Shown here piece after piece: positions 26,262-33,613 of a DNA stretch of 64,000 bases. Position 1 is the stretch's first letter. The number at the start of each line of letters is the position of its first letter. Location: assembly GCA_905215475.1 (NCBI GenBank), contig CAJMPW010000002.1, positions 124,001 to 188,000 of the forward strand, read 5' to 3'. Both the position numbers and the translations under genes were made by a program. The notes beneath the pieces were generated by a model. It was not told where the DNA came from and did not search any database. It saw only the letters and a program-made list of their open reading frames with translations. The DNA is from CAG-103 sp905215475. Its GTDB lineage: Bacteria > Bacillota > Clostridia > Oscillospirales > Oscillospiraceae.

Positions 26262-29200
26262 TACCGCCATCCGCAAAGTCCTGGTCATCGGCTCCGGTCC
26301 GATCGTGATCGGGCAGGCGGCGGAATTCGACTATGCCGGCGCGCAGGCGTGCCGCGTGCTGCGCGATGCGGGCGTGAACGTCGTGCTCGTCAACTCCAAC
26401 CCCGCGACGATCATGACCGACCAGGCGCTCGCGGACGAGATCTATCTCGAGCCGCTCACGCTGACCTCCGTCAAGCGCATCATCGAGCAGGAGCAGCCCG
26501 ACAGCCTCCTTGCCGGGCTCGGCGGTCAGACGGGGCTGACGCTCGCAATGGAGCTCGACCGCGAGGGCTTTTTGCAGCGGCACAACGTGCGCCTCATCGG
26601 CACGAACGTCGACGCCATCCGCAAGGCGGAGGACCGCGAGCTGTTCAAGGAGACCATGGCCGCCATCGGCGAGCCGACCATCCCCTCCGGCACGGCGGGC
26701 ACCGTCTCGGATGCGCTCGCCGTCGCCGGCAGCATCGGCTACCCCGTCATCATCCGCCCGGCGTTCACGCTCGGCGGCGCGGGCGGCGGCGTGGCCTACT
26801 GCCCGGAGGAGCTCGCGCGTGCGGCACAGACGGGGCTCGACGCGTCCCCGATCACGCAGATCCTCGTCGAGCGCTACATTTACGGCTGGAAGGAGATCGA
26901 GTTTGAGACCATGCGCGACGGCGCCGGCAACGTCATCGCCGTGTGCAGCATGGAAAACTTCGACCCCGTCGGCGTGCACACCGGCGACAGCATCGTCGTC
27001 GCCCCGGCGCTGACGCTCGCGGACAAGGAGTTTCAGATGCTGCGCAGCGCGGCGCTGAACATCATCTCCGCGCTCGGCATCGTCGGCGGCTGCAACTGCC
27101 AGTTTGCGCTCGACCCCGACAGCTTCGACTACGCCGTCATCGAGGTCAACCCCCGCGTGTCGCGCTCGTCCGCGCTCGCCTCGAAGGCGACCGGCTACCC
27201 GATCGCAAAGATCACGACCAAGATCGCCCTCGGATACACGCTCGACGAGATCCAAAACGACATCACCGGCAAGACCTGCGCCTGCTTTGAGCCTGCGCTC
27301 GACTACGTCGTCGTGAAATTCCCCAAGTGGCCGTTCGACAAATTCGCCGGCGCGTCCCGCCGCCTCGGCACGCAGATGAAGGCCACGGGCGAGGTCATGG
27401 CCATCGGCACGAATTTTGAGACCGCGCTGCTCAAGGCCGTGCGCGGCGCGGAGATCCGGCTCGACACGCTGCACGCCGCCCCGCTGTCTGACCGCCCGGT
27501 GCGCGACCGGCTCGCCGACTGCGACGATCACCGCCTGTTCACCGTCTTTGAGGCGCTGTGCAGCGGCGTGTCCGTCGATGAGATCCACGATATCACCCGC
27601 ATCGACCGCTGGTTTTTGTACCGGCTGCAAAATCTCGCCGACTACGAGGCGGGCATCCGGGACGGGCTGACGCCGGAAAGCTACCGGCGCGGCAAGGCGC
27701 TCGGCTATCCGGACGAGGCGCTGCGCCGCCTGTCCGGCAGCGAGACGCTGCCCGCCTTTCGCGCAGGCTACAAAATGGTCGACACCTGCGCCGCGGAATT
27801 TGACGCGCAGACCCCGTATTTCTACGCCAGCGCCGACGCGCGCTGCGAGGCGCGCAGCTTCCCGCGCAGCGGCAAGCCCGTCGTCATGGTGCTCGGTTCG
27901 GGTCCGATCCGCATCGGGCAGGGCATTGAGTTTGACTATTCGTCCGTCCACTGTGTGTGGACGCTCAAGTCCATGGGCTATGACGTCGTCATCGTCAACA
28001 ACAACCCCGAGACCGTCTCCACGGACTACGACACCGCCGACCGCCTGTATTTCGAGCCGCTCACGGCTGAGGACGTGCTGCAGATCATCGACGTCGAGCA
28101 GCCCGCCGGCGTCGTGGTCGCCTTCGGCGGGCAGACTGCCATCGCGCTCACGCAGACGCTCGACCGCCACGGCATCCGCATCCTCGGCACATCGGCCGAG
28201 GGCATCGACATCGCCGAGGACCGCGAGCGGTTCGACGCCCTGCTCGAGCAGTTTCACATCTCGCGCCCGAAGGGGATGGGGGTGCAGACACTGCCCGAGG
28301 CGCTGCACGCCGCGCAGACGCTCGGCTATCCCGTGCTGCTGCGCCCGTCGTACGTCATCGGCGGGCAGAACATGAAGATCGTCCACGACGATGACGAGGT
28401 CACGACGTATATGCAGCGCATCCTCGCACAGGGCATCGACAACCCCGTGCTCGTGGACAAGTACATGATGGGCACGGAGCTGGAGGTGGACGTCATCTCC
28501 GACGGCACGGATGTGCTCATCCCCGGCATCATGGAGCACATCGAGCGCGCCGGTGTGCACAGCGGCGACTCCATCGCCGTCTACCCGCCGTACAACCTCA
28601 ACGACATCATGACAGACAAGATCGTCGACAGCTCGCGCAAGCTCGCCCTCGCGCTCGGCACGAAGGGACTGGTGAACATCCAGTACCTCATCTGGGAAAA
28701 CGAGCTCTACGTCATCGAGGTCAACCCCCGCGCCTCGCGCACCGTGCCGTACATCAGCAAGGTCACGGGCGTGCCAATGGTGGATGTGGCGGCGCGCGTC
28801 ATGCTCGGCGCGCAGCTCAAAGACCTCGGCTACGGCACGGGGCTGCACCCCATCCCGCCGTATTGCGCGGTCAAGGTGCCGGTGTTCTCGTTTGAAAAGC
28901 TTGGCGACGTCAACGCCTACCTCGGTCCGGAGATGAAGTCCACGGGTGAGGTGCTCGGTCTCGGCAAGACGATGCAGGAGGCGCTGTTCAAGGGGCTGAC
29001 CTCGGCCGGGATGGTCGTCGGGCGGCATCCGGACGGACGCCACGGCGTGCTCGTGAGCGTGGACACGCACGACCTCGGTGAGATCGTGGCGCTGGCCAAG
29101 AAGCTCGATGACCTGCACTTCGCGCTCTACGCGACCGCGGAGACCGCCGCCGCCATCGCGCGCCTCGGCATCGACGTCGTGACCGTCGACGGCATCCGCG

Positions 29201-30279
29201 AGAGCGAGCACGCCTTTGCCCTGCTCGAGAGCGGCTGCATCGACTACATCGTCTACACCGGCGCGCTCAAGGACGCGACCACGGACGATTACATCGCCCT
29301 GCACCGCCGCGCGCTGCAGCTCGGCATCCCGTGCTTCACCTCGCTCGACACGGCCAACGCCCTCGCGGACATCATCGCCAGCCGCTACAACGAGCACAAC
29401 ACCGAGCTCGTGGACATCAACCATATGCGCACCAAGCGCCAGCGCCTGAAGTTTTCGAAAATGCAGGCCACTGGCGACGACTACATCTACATCGAGAATT
29501 TTGACGGGCACATCACCTGCCCCGAGTCGCTGTGCATCCCGCTGTGCTCGCGTCACCGCGGCATCGGCGGCTACGGCATCGTGCTCATTGAGCGCAGCGC
29601 CGTGGCCGATGCGAAAATGCGCGTCTTCAACCGCGACGGCAGCCCCGGCGGCATGGGCGGCAACGCCATCCGCTGCGTGGGCAAGTATCTGTACGACAAC
29701 GGCATCGTGCCGCGCGCCGATCTCACCATTGAGGCCGGCGGCCGGGTGCACCGGCTGCATCTCTGCACGCGCTTCGGCGCGGTCGGTCTTGTGACGGTCG
29801 ACATGGGCAAGCCCGCCTTCGCGCCCGAGGCCGTGCCCGTGGCGCTCGAGGGCGACCGTGTGATCGACCGTCCCGTGACCGTCGCCGGCGGAGAGTACCG
29901 CATCACGTGTCTGTCGATGGGAAATCCGCACTGCGTCGTCTTTGTCGACCGCGTGGACGAGGTGGACGTCGCGCACCTCGGTCCGCAGTTTGAGCACGCG
30001 GACCTCTTCCCCGCGCGCACGAACACGGAGTTTGTCCGCGTCGTCAACCGCACGACGATCAAAATGCGCGTCTGGGAGCGCGGCAACGGCGAGACCCGCG
30101 CCTGCGGCACGGGTGCGTGCGCGGCGGTGGTGGCCGCCGTGGAAAACGGTCTGTGTCCGAAGGGCGAGACCGTCACGGTCAAGGTCAGCGGCGGCGACCT
30201 GCTCGTCACCTACGATGACGACGGCGTGCGTCTGACCGGCAACGCCGAGCTCGCCTTCACCGGCGTGACCACATACTGA
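26251..30279 (+). CDS. carB: Carbamoyl-phosphate synthase large subunit fused to a DapF-like domain
   Basis: 1342 residues, about 270 longer than a normal CarB. Residues 1-1058 are a complete CarB: two ATP-grasp halves starting VLVIGSGPIVIGQAAEFDYA and VMVLGSGPIRIGQGIEFDYS (about residue 545), and the MGS-like allosteric domain (about 930-1050). Residues 1059-1342, from MRTKRQRLKF at 29425, match diaminopimelate epimerase DapF over its whole length (SMGNPHCVVF, GETRACGTGACAAV). However, the first catalytic cysteine motif reads MGGN, not MCGN, GxGND reads ATGDD and the GxDG loop reads GGYG. There is no stop or ribosome site at the junction. Start at 26251 chosen by GGGAGG; GTG 26242 overlaps that site. 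Confidence 0.93.
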   Translation: MPIDTAIRKVLVIGSGPIVIGQAAEFDYAGAQACRVLRDAGVNVVLVNSNPATIMTDQALADEIYLEPLTLTSVKRIIEQEQPDSLLAGLGGQTGLTLAMELDREGFLQRHNVRLIGTNVDAIRKAEDRELFKETMAAIGEPTIPSGTAGTVSDALAVAGSIGYPVIIRPAFTLGGAGGGVAYCPEELARAAQTGLDASPITQILVERYIYGWKEIEFETMRDGAGNVIAVCSMENFDPVGVHTGDSIVVAPALTLADKEFQMLRSAALNIISALGIVGGCNCQFALDPDSFDYAVIEVNPRVSRSSALASKATGYPIAKITTKIALGYTLDEIQNDITGKTCACFEPALDYVVVKFPKWPFDKFAGASRRLGTQMKATGEVMAIGTNFETALLKAVRGAEIRLDTLHAAPLSDRPVRDRLADCDDHRLFTVFEALCSGVSVDEIHDITRIDRWFLYRLQNLADYEAGIRDGLTPESYRRGKALGYPDEALRRLSGSETLPAFRAGYKMVDTCAAEFDAQTPYFYASADARCEARSFPRSGKPVVMVLGSGPIRIGQGIEFDYSSVHCVWTLKSMGYDVVIVNNNPETVSTDYDTADRLYFEPLTAEDVLQIIDVEQPAGVVVAFGGQTAIALTQTLDRHGIRILGTSAEGIDIAEDRERFDALLEQFHISRPKGMGVQTLPEALHAAQTLGYPVLLRPSYVIGGQNMKIVHDDDEVTTYMQRILAQGIDNPVLVDKYMMGTELEVDVISDGTDVLIPGIMEHIERAGVHSGDSIAVYPPYNLNDIMTDKIVDSSRKLALALGTKGLVNIQYLIWENELYVIEVNPRASRTVPYISKVTGVPMVDVAARVMLGAQLKDLGYGTGLHPIPPYCAVKVPVFSFEKLGDVNAYLGPEMKSTGEVLGLGKTMQEALFKGLTSAGMVVGRHPDGRHGVLVSVDTHDLGEIVALAKKLDDLHFALYATAETAAAIARLGIDVVTVDGIRESEHAFALLESGCIDYIVYTGALKDATTDDYIALHRRALQLGIPCFTSLDTANALADIIASRYNEHNTELVDINHMRTKRQRLKFSKMQATGDDYIYIENFDGHITCPESLCIPLCSRHRGIGGYGIVLIERSAVADAKMRVFNRDGSPGGMGGNAIRCVGKYLYDNGIVPRADLTIEAGGRVHRLHLCTRFGAVGLVTVDMGKPAFAPEAVPVALEGDRVIDRPVTVAGGEYRITCLSMGNPHCVVFVDRVDEVDVAHLGPQFEHADLFPARTNTEFVRVVNRTTIKMRVWERGNGETRACGTGACAAVVAAVENGLCPKGETVTVKVSGGDLLVTYDDDGVRLTGNAELAFTGVTTY

Positions 30280-30290
30280 GCCGCAAAACG

Positions 30291-30332
30291 AAAACATCAC
30301 CCGCATCCGGTCGGATGCGGGTGATGTTTTTG
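30291..30332. terminator. Bidirectional terminator after the arginine operon
   Basis: A perfect 19-base stem with a 2-base centre (AAAACATCACCCGCATCCG and complement) ending in TTTTT, between carB and the convergent flavodoxin gene. Confidence 0.9.
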
Positions 30333-30344
30333 GGTGCCGCTCGC

Positions 30345-30830
30345 TCAGCCGCGCATGGCGGCGGCGAACGCGTCGATGCGCGCGATGTCGAAATCGGGTT
30401 CGGAATACTGCGCGCGGTACTGGGGCGACGTCATCAGTGCGCCGAAGAGCTGCTTGTAGGCATAGCTCATCTTCGCGTACTGCATCTTGCCGCCGAGGAT
30501 ATCCTTCGCCGCCGCGTGCGCCAGCAGCGCGGGCGAGAAGAAGTGCTCAAGATACCCCTCCGTGCCGGGCGTGGTATAGCAGCACAGATACAGGCCGAGC
30601 TTCTTTTGCAGCAGCGCCTTCTCGTTGCGGCGCAAAAAGCGCTTGATGTGCTTGTCGAGCTTGAACATATACACGCAGCTGCCGATGATGACCGTGTCAT
30701 AGTCCTCGAGCGAGACGCCGCGGTCGCGGATGTTGCACAGCGTCACATCGCCGCCGATGGCGCTCTTGAGCATATAGGCGATCTCCTCCGTCGCGCCGTA
30801 ACGCGAGGCGAACAGGATCAGCGTTTTCAT
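30345..30830 (-). CDS. Flavodoxin-domain protein
   Basis: 161 residues with the flavodoxin FMN phosphate loop at the N-terminus (LILFASRYGATEEIAYML) and the second loop IIGSCVYMFKLDKHIKRFL. It resembles the HemG-like/menaquinone-dependent protoporphyrinogen oxidase branch of short flavodoxins, which in clostridia are general electron carriers or oxidoreductases. GGAGG lies 8 bases before the ATG. It has its own strong promoter and shares the terminator with the arginine operon. Physiological partner unknown. Confidence 0.85.
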   Translation of the reverse strand: MKTLILFASRYGATEEIAYMLKSAIGGDVTLCNIRDRGVSLEDYDTVIIGSCVYMFKLDKHIKRFLRRNEKALLQKKLGLYLCCYTTPGTEGYLEHFFSPALLAHAAAKDILGGKMQYAKMSYAYKQLFGALMTSPQYRAQYSEPDFDIARIDAFAAAMRG

Positions 30831-30886
30831 GCAGTGACCTCCTTTTCCGCCCTCACGGGCGGCCTTTCCACATATATATGTATAAG

Positions 30887-30915
30887 AGTATAGGAAGCCG
30901 CCGCGCCGCTGTCAA
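30887..30915 (-). promoter_or_regulatory. Promoter of the flavodoxin-domain gene
   Basis: Minus strand TTGACA, 17-base spacer, TATACT, nearly consensus. Confidence 0.8.
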
Positions 30916-30932
30916 GCCCGCGCGCGATTTTT

Positions 30933-31787
30933 TTATCCGACCGGCACGGGTTCGCCCCGCTGCGCGTCCGGCTCGCGCCGCCGCGCCTTGGGGATGTTGA
31001 TGGTGAGAATGAGCGCGTCGTCCGTCTCCTGCCGCTGCATACCAGCGTCGATGCCGCCCTGCTTCATGAGGTCGAGACTGTGGGCGATCGTGTTGAGAAA
31101 CACGCGCACGTCCTTGAGGATAAAGGTCTTTTGCTGCTCGCTCTCGGGCGCGGTCTTGGCCTCGAGCAGGCGGTCGATGTAGGCGTCCGTCGCGGCGACG
31201 TTCAGGTCGCGGCTGAGGATGTAGGCCAGCGCCGCGCGCTGCTCGTCCGGCGTCTCGAGCCGCAGCAGCGCACGCCCGTGCCGCTCGGTGAGCCCGGCAT
31301 TGCGCATGGCGTTGAGCACATCCTCCGGCAGGCGCAGCAGGCGGAGCTTGTTCGCCACCGCCGACTGCGACTTGCCCAGCCGCCGCGCGCATTCCTCCTG
31401 ACTGAGCCCGAAGAGCCGGATGAGCTGCGCGATGCCGCGCGCCTCCTCGAGAAAATCGAGGTCGTTGCGCTGGAGATTTTCCACCAGCGCGATGAAGCTC
31501 GCCTCCTCCAGATCCAGCTCCATGACGATGCACGGCACCTCATTGAGCCCCGCCATACGCGCGGCGCGCAGGCGGCGCTCACCGGCCACGAGCTCATATC
31601 CGCCCGGCCGCGTGCGCACGGTCAGCGGACTGAGCACACCGTATTCGGCGATGCTGCGCGAGAGCTCCTCGAGCTGCGCCGGGGGAAAGTTCTGCCGCGG
31701 CTGGACTGCGCTCGGCGCGATCGCATCCACCGCCAGATACACGATGCCGCCGCGCTGTGCGCGGCCGGATTGGTTGGAAAACTGCAT
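30933..31787 (-). CDS. noc: ParB/Spo0J-family DNA-binding protein, Noc-like
   Basis: 284 residues. The ParB N-terminal CTP/arginine-patch motif is clear (YELVAGERRLRAARMAGL), as is the helix-turn-helix (LSQEECARRLGKSQSAVANKLRLLRLP). No parA lies beside it, which favours Noc (nucleoid occlusion, blocks septum formation over DNA) over the segregation protein ParB. The usual Noc N-terminal amphipathic helix is not obvious. Start at 31787 with GGAGGG; the frame is open upstream through a non-coding leader. An inverted repeat at 31805-31822 lies just before the ribosome site. Symbol is a family-level guess. Confidence 0.75.
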   Translation of the reverse strand: MQFSNQSGRAQRGGIVYLAVDAIAPSAVQPRQNFPPAQLEELSRSIAEYGVLSPLTVRTRPGGYELVAGERRLRAARMAGLNEVPCIVMELDLEEASFIALVENLQRNDLDFLEEARGIAQLIRLFGLSQEECARRLGKSQSAVANKLRLLRLPEDVLNAMRNAGLTERHGRALLRLETPDEQRAALAYILSRDLNVAATDAYIDRLLEAKTAPESEQQKTFILKDVRVFLNTIAHSLDLMKQGGIDAGMQRQETDDALILTINIPKARRREPDAQRGEPVPVG

Positions 31788-31804
31788 AGCAAACCCTCCA
31801 TATC

Positions 31805-31822
31805 TTGTGTTTTGCAACACAA
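31805..31822. promoter_or_regulatory. Palindrome in the noc leader (TTGTGTT-TTGC-AACACAA)
   Basis: A perfect inverted repeat with 7-base arms about 18 bases upstream of the noc start. It could be an operator for autoregulation. It does not match the Bacillus parS or Noc-binding consensus. Confidence 0.5.
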
Positions 31823-31870
31823 AAATAACCCACATATTGCGCAAAACACGGCGAATTCGGGCGCGCGCCG

Positions 31871-31903
31871 AAAAAAAGGGGGCGGATCGTTTCCGATCCG
31901 CCC
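31871..31903 (-). terminator. Leftward terminator upstream of noc
   Basis: GGGCGGATCG-GAAA-CGATCCGCCC followed by CC and seven Ts on the minus strand. No recognised gene ends here, so it either attenuates a long noc leader or ends a small transcript from 31904-32100. That stretch contains no supported gene, only short stems such as CTTCC/GGAAG. Confidence 0.65.
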
Positions 31904-32111
31904 AAAACAGGGTCATGGGATAAAGCTATGAGCCGTGGCTTCCAAGGTGCGGAAGTCAATTGGATAAGCTGTGCTGTTATTGTAGCGCCGTGGGCTGAAA
32001 ATGTAAAGAGCGAACGGTGTCGGTCGGACACCGGTTTTGTCGGCGGCGGAATCTTTTTTCCCACACCCGGGCATACTGTCCGGGAGTACACGAAAAAGGA
32101 GATGGAAGCAT

Positions 32112-32333
32112 ATGCAGGTAATCGACCGCATCGCGCTGATCCTCACGATCGTCGGCGGGCTCAACTGGGGCAGCATCGGCCTGTTCCGGTTTGATCTCGT
32201 GGCGTGGATCTGCGGCGGGCAGACCGCTGTGGCTGCGCGCGTGATCTACACGCTCGTGGGTCTGGCCGCGGTCTGGTGCATTTCCCTGCTCTTTCGCGGC
32301 CGCGACGAGCTCGACGGCGCGGAGGACGTGTGA
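32112..32333 (+). CDS. DUF378 family small membrane protein
   Basis: 73 residues with two hydrophobic segments and the family's hallmark GGLNWGSIGLFRFDLVAWI between them. DUF378 proteins are widespread in Firmicutes and have no known function. The ATG at 32112 follows AAAAAGGAG. The frame is open upstream, but the extension lacks a start signal. It is followed at once by a terminator. Confidence 0.88.
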   Translation: MQVIDRIALILTIVGGLNWGSIGLFRFDLVAWICGGQTAVAARVIYTLVGLAAVWCISLLFRGRDELDGAEDV

Positions 32334-32335
32334 CG

Positions 32336-32369
32336 AAAAACGGCATGGCCGACGCCATGCCGTTTTTTT
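32336..32369 (+). terminator. Terminator of the DUF378 gene
   Basis: AAAAACGGCATGGC-CGAC-GCCATGCCGTTTTT, perfect 14-base stem with an extended T-run. Confidence 0.9.
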
Positions 32370-32372
32370 CTC

Positions 32373-32565
32373 CAACGAGAACCGCTGCGCTGGGTTCTCG
32401 TTGGGAAAAAGCGCAGCTCGCTGCAGCGCACGCATTGCACGCTGTCAGCGCGCAATGCGCACGTTTGCGAGCCGAAAGGTATTTTCTCCGCCGTACACGC
32501 CGCCGGAGAAAATGATTGGATTTTCTTTTGACGTGCCATTCGAGAACCGCTGCGATATTTCTTGA
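32373..32565 (-). repeat. Intergenic multi-hairpin repeat, divergent copy D
   Basis: Shares the central block with copies A-C when read leftward (AAAATCCAATCATTTTCT) but with compensatory changes in stem 2: CTCCG/CGGAG instead of CTTCG/CGAAG. Stem 3 is closed by GCTCGC/GCGAGC with GCATTGC/GCAATGC inside. The end hairpin is replaced by an unrelated one, CCAACGAGAACC/GGTTCTCGTTGG. It sits between the convergent DUF378 and VanZ-like genes. Confidence 0.7.
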
Positions 32566-32569
32566 TCAT

Positions 32570-33214
32570 TTACCCCAGCCGCGGCAGTGCGTCGGCGCTG
32601 CCGGGAAAGCGGTCGAAGGCGTCCAGCGGCGGCAGATACGCCTCGAGCGTGCGCACCAGCTCACCCCCGAGCAGACCGCCGAGCGTGTTGAGCATCAGAT
32701 CGTCCACATCACACAGGCGGTACGAGCCGCGAAACAGGAAAAACAGCCCCGTGAGCTGCCCGAGCTCGATGAACGCCGAAAACGCCAGCGACACGAGCGC
32801 GACGCGGCCGAGCTCCATCCCGCAGACGTAGCGCAGGTACATCCCGAACGGCATCAGCATCAGGATGTTGAGCACGACCTGCTGCACCGTGCGGTCGAGC
32901 AGCGCCGGCAGGTACGTGCGCGCATCGGAGCGCACGAGCGGCGTCTCGCGCAGAAAATCCGCCACGAACTGAAACGGCACGAGCTGCGCATCATAGGTCG
33001 TGAGCTTCGCCGCCTGCGCAGCGTCCGGCAGCGGGAAAAACACGAGCGCCAGCACGCACAGAACATAAAACAGAAACAGGCCGCCGAACACGGTGCGCAC
33101 CCAGTTGAAGCAGTGCGCACGCATCTGCCGGTAGAAAAACGGCGCTGCGACCAGTGCCGCCAGCAGCGGGAATGCGTATGCCGCCAGCCGGATACTGCTC
33201 AAAAAATTTGCCAT
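32570..33214 (-). CDS. VanZ family membrane protein
   Basis: 214 residues with four to five membrane segments and the VanZ-like signature near the C-terminus (FIELGQLTGLF, CDVDDLMLNTLGGLLG). VanZ homologues influence teicoplanin or lipoglycopeptide sensitivity in some species and are otherwise uncharacterised. The ATG follows GGGAGG by eight bases. It stands alone, and its promoter carries two 11-base direct repeats typical of OmpR-family activators, although no response regulator gene is nearby. Confidence 0.88.
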   Translation of the reverse strand: MANFLSSIRLAAYAFPLLAALVAAPFFYRQMRAHCFNWVRTVFGGLFLFYVLCVLALVFFPLPDAAQAAKLTTYDAQLVPFQFVADFLRETPLVRSDARTYLPALLDRTVQQVVLNILMLMPFGMYLRYVCGMELGRVALVSLAFSAFIELGQLTGLFFLFRGSYRLCDVDDLMLNTLGGLLGGELVRTLEAYLPPLDAFDRFPGSADALPRLG

Positions 33215-33261
33215 CGTGTCAGCCTCCCATGGGAGCGCTCCAGCCCCCGGTTTCTGACATC

Positions 33262-33317
33262 AGTATAGCCGCAAACGGCATCACACCGCCATCGTTTTGG
33301 CTTACAGTTGGCTTACA
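33262..33317 (-). promoter_or_regulatory. VanZ-gene promoter with two 11-base direct repeats
   Basis: Minus strand -10 TATACT (33262-33267) with a poor -35. Immediately upstream are two head-to-tail units TGTAAGCCAAC and TGTAAGCCAAA (33296-33317), placed about -41 to -62. This spacing is typical of OmpR/PhoB-type response-regulator sites. An inverted repeat CTTAC-N6-GTAAG overlaps the outer unit. Confidence 0.65.
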
Positions 33318-33344
33318 TCTTCGTAAGGCGGCGCGGCAGGGCGC

Positions 33345-33380
33345 AAAAAAGCCGGGCGCGTCAATCAAGACGCGCCCGGC
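33345..33380 (-). terminator. Terminator of the NCS2 permease transcript
   Basis: GCCGGGCGCGTC/GACGCGCCCGGC with a T-run in both directions; read leftward it ends the NCS2 transcript after repeat copy C. Confidence 0.8.
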
Positions 33381-33383
33381 CGG

Positions 33384-33572
33384 TTTTTCAAAAACCTCGT
33401 AGCCTTTCGCCGCCGCAGCAGCGAAAGAAAGTCCAATCATTTTCTTCGGCGACATGTGCGGCGAAGAAAATACTTCTCAGGCTGCAAGTGTGGAATTTGT
33501 GCGCCGGCGGCGCACAAATTATGCGCGCAGCAGACTGCAGCCCCTTTGTCAAAAAGTATTACTTTTTGACAG
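33384..33572 (+). repeat. Intergenic multi-hairpin repeat, copy C
   Basis: Nearly identical to copy B in its second half (AATTTGTGCGCC/GGCGCACAAATT, TGTCAAAAAGTA/TACTTTTTGACA) and to copy A in its first half (ACCTCGTAG, GAAAGAAAGTCCAATC). It lies between the NCS2 3' end and its terminator, and together with the VanZ-gene promoter accounts for the 399-base gap. Confidence 0.85.
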
Positions 33573-33613
33573 CCCCACCGGGCGCGTCCGGCAGTGCGGA
33601 CAGATATGTTTCC

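Noticed and set aside
26104..30306. 1400-codon open frame opposite carB
   Set aside because: Antisense shadow of a high-GC gene; repeated basic and HxVxVR-like low-complexity composition and no recognisable domain. The same applies to those at 19855-23043, 17728-19731, 52643-55054 and 61165-63528.
31904..32100. Possible 6S-like or other known small RNA
   Set aside because: Only short stems and a terminator are visible; I could not match conserved features of 6S, SRP, RNase P or tmRNA, so it is reported as an orphan terminator instead.
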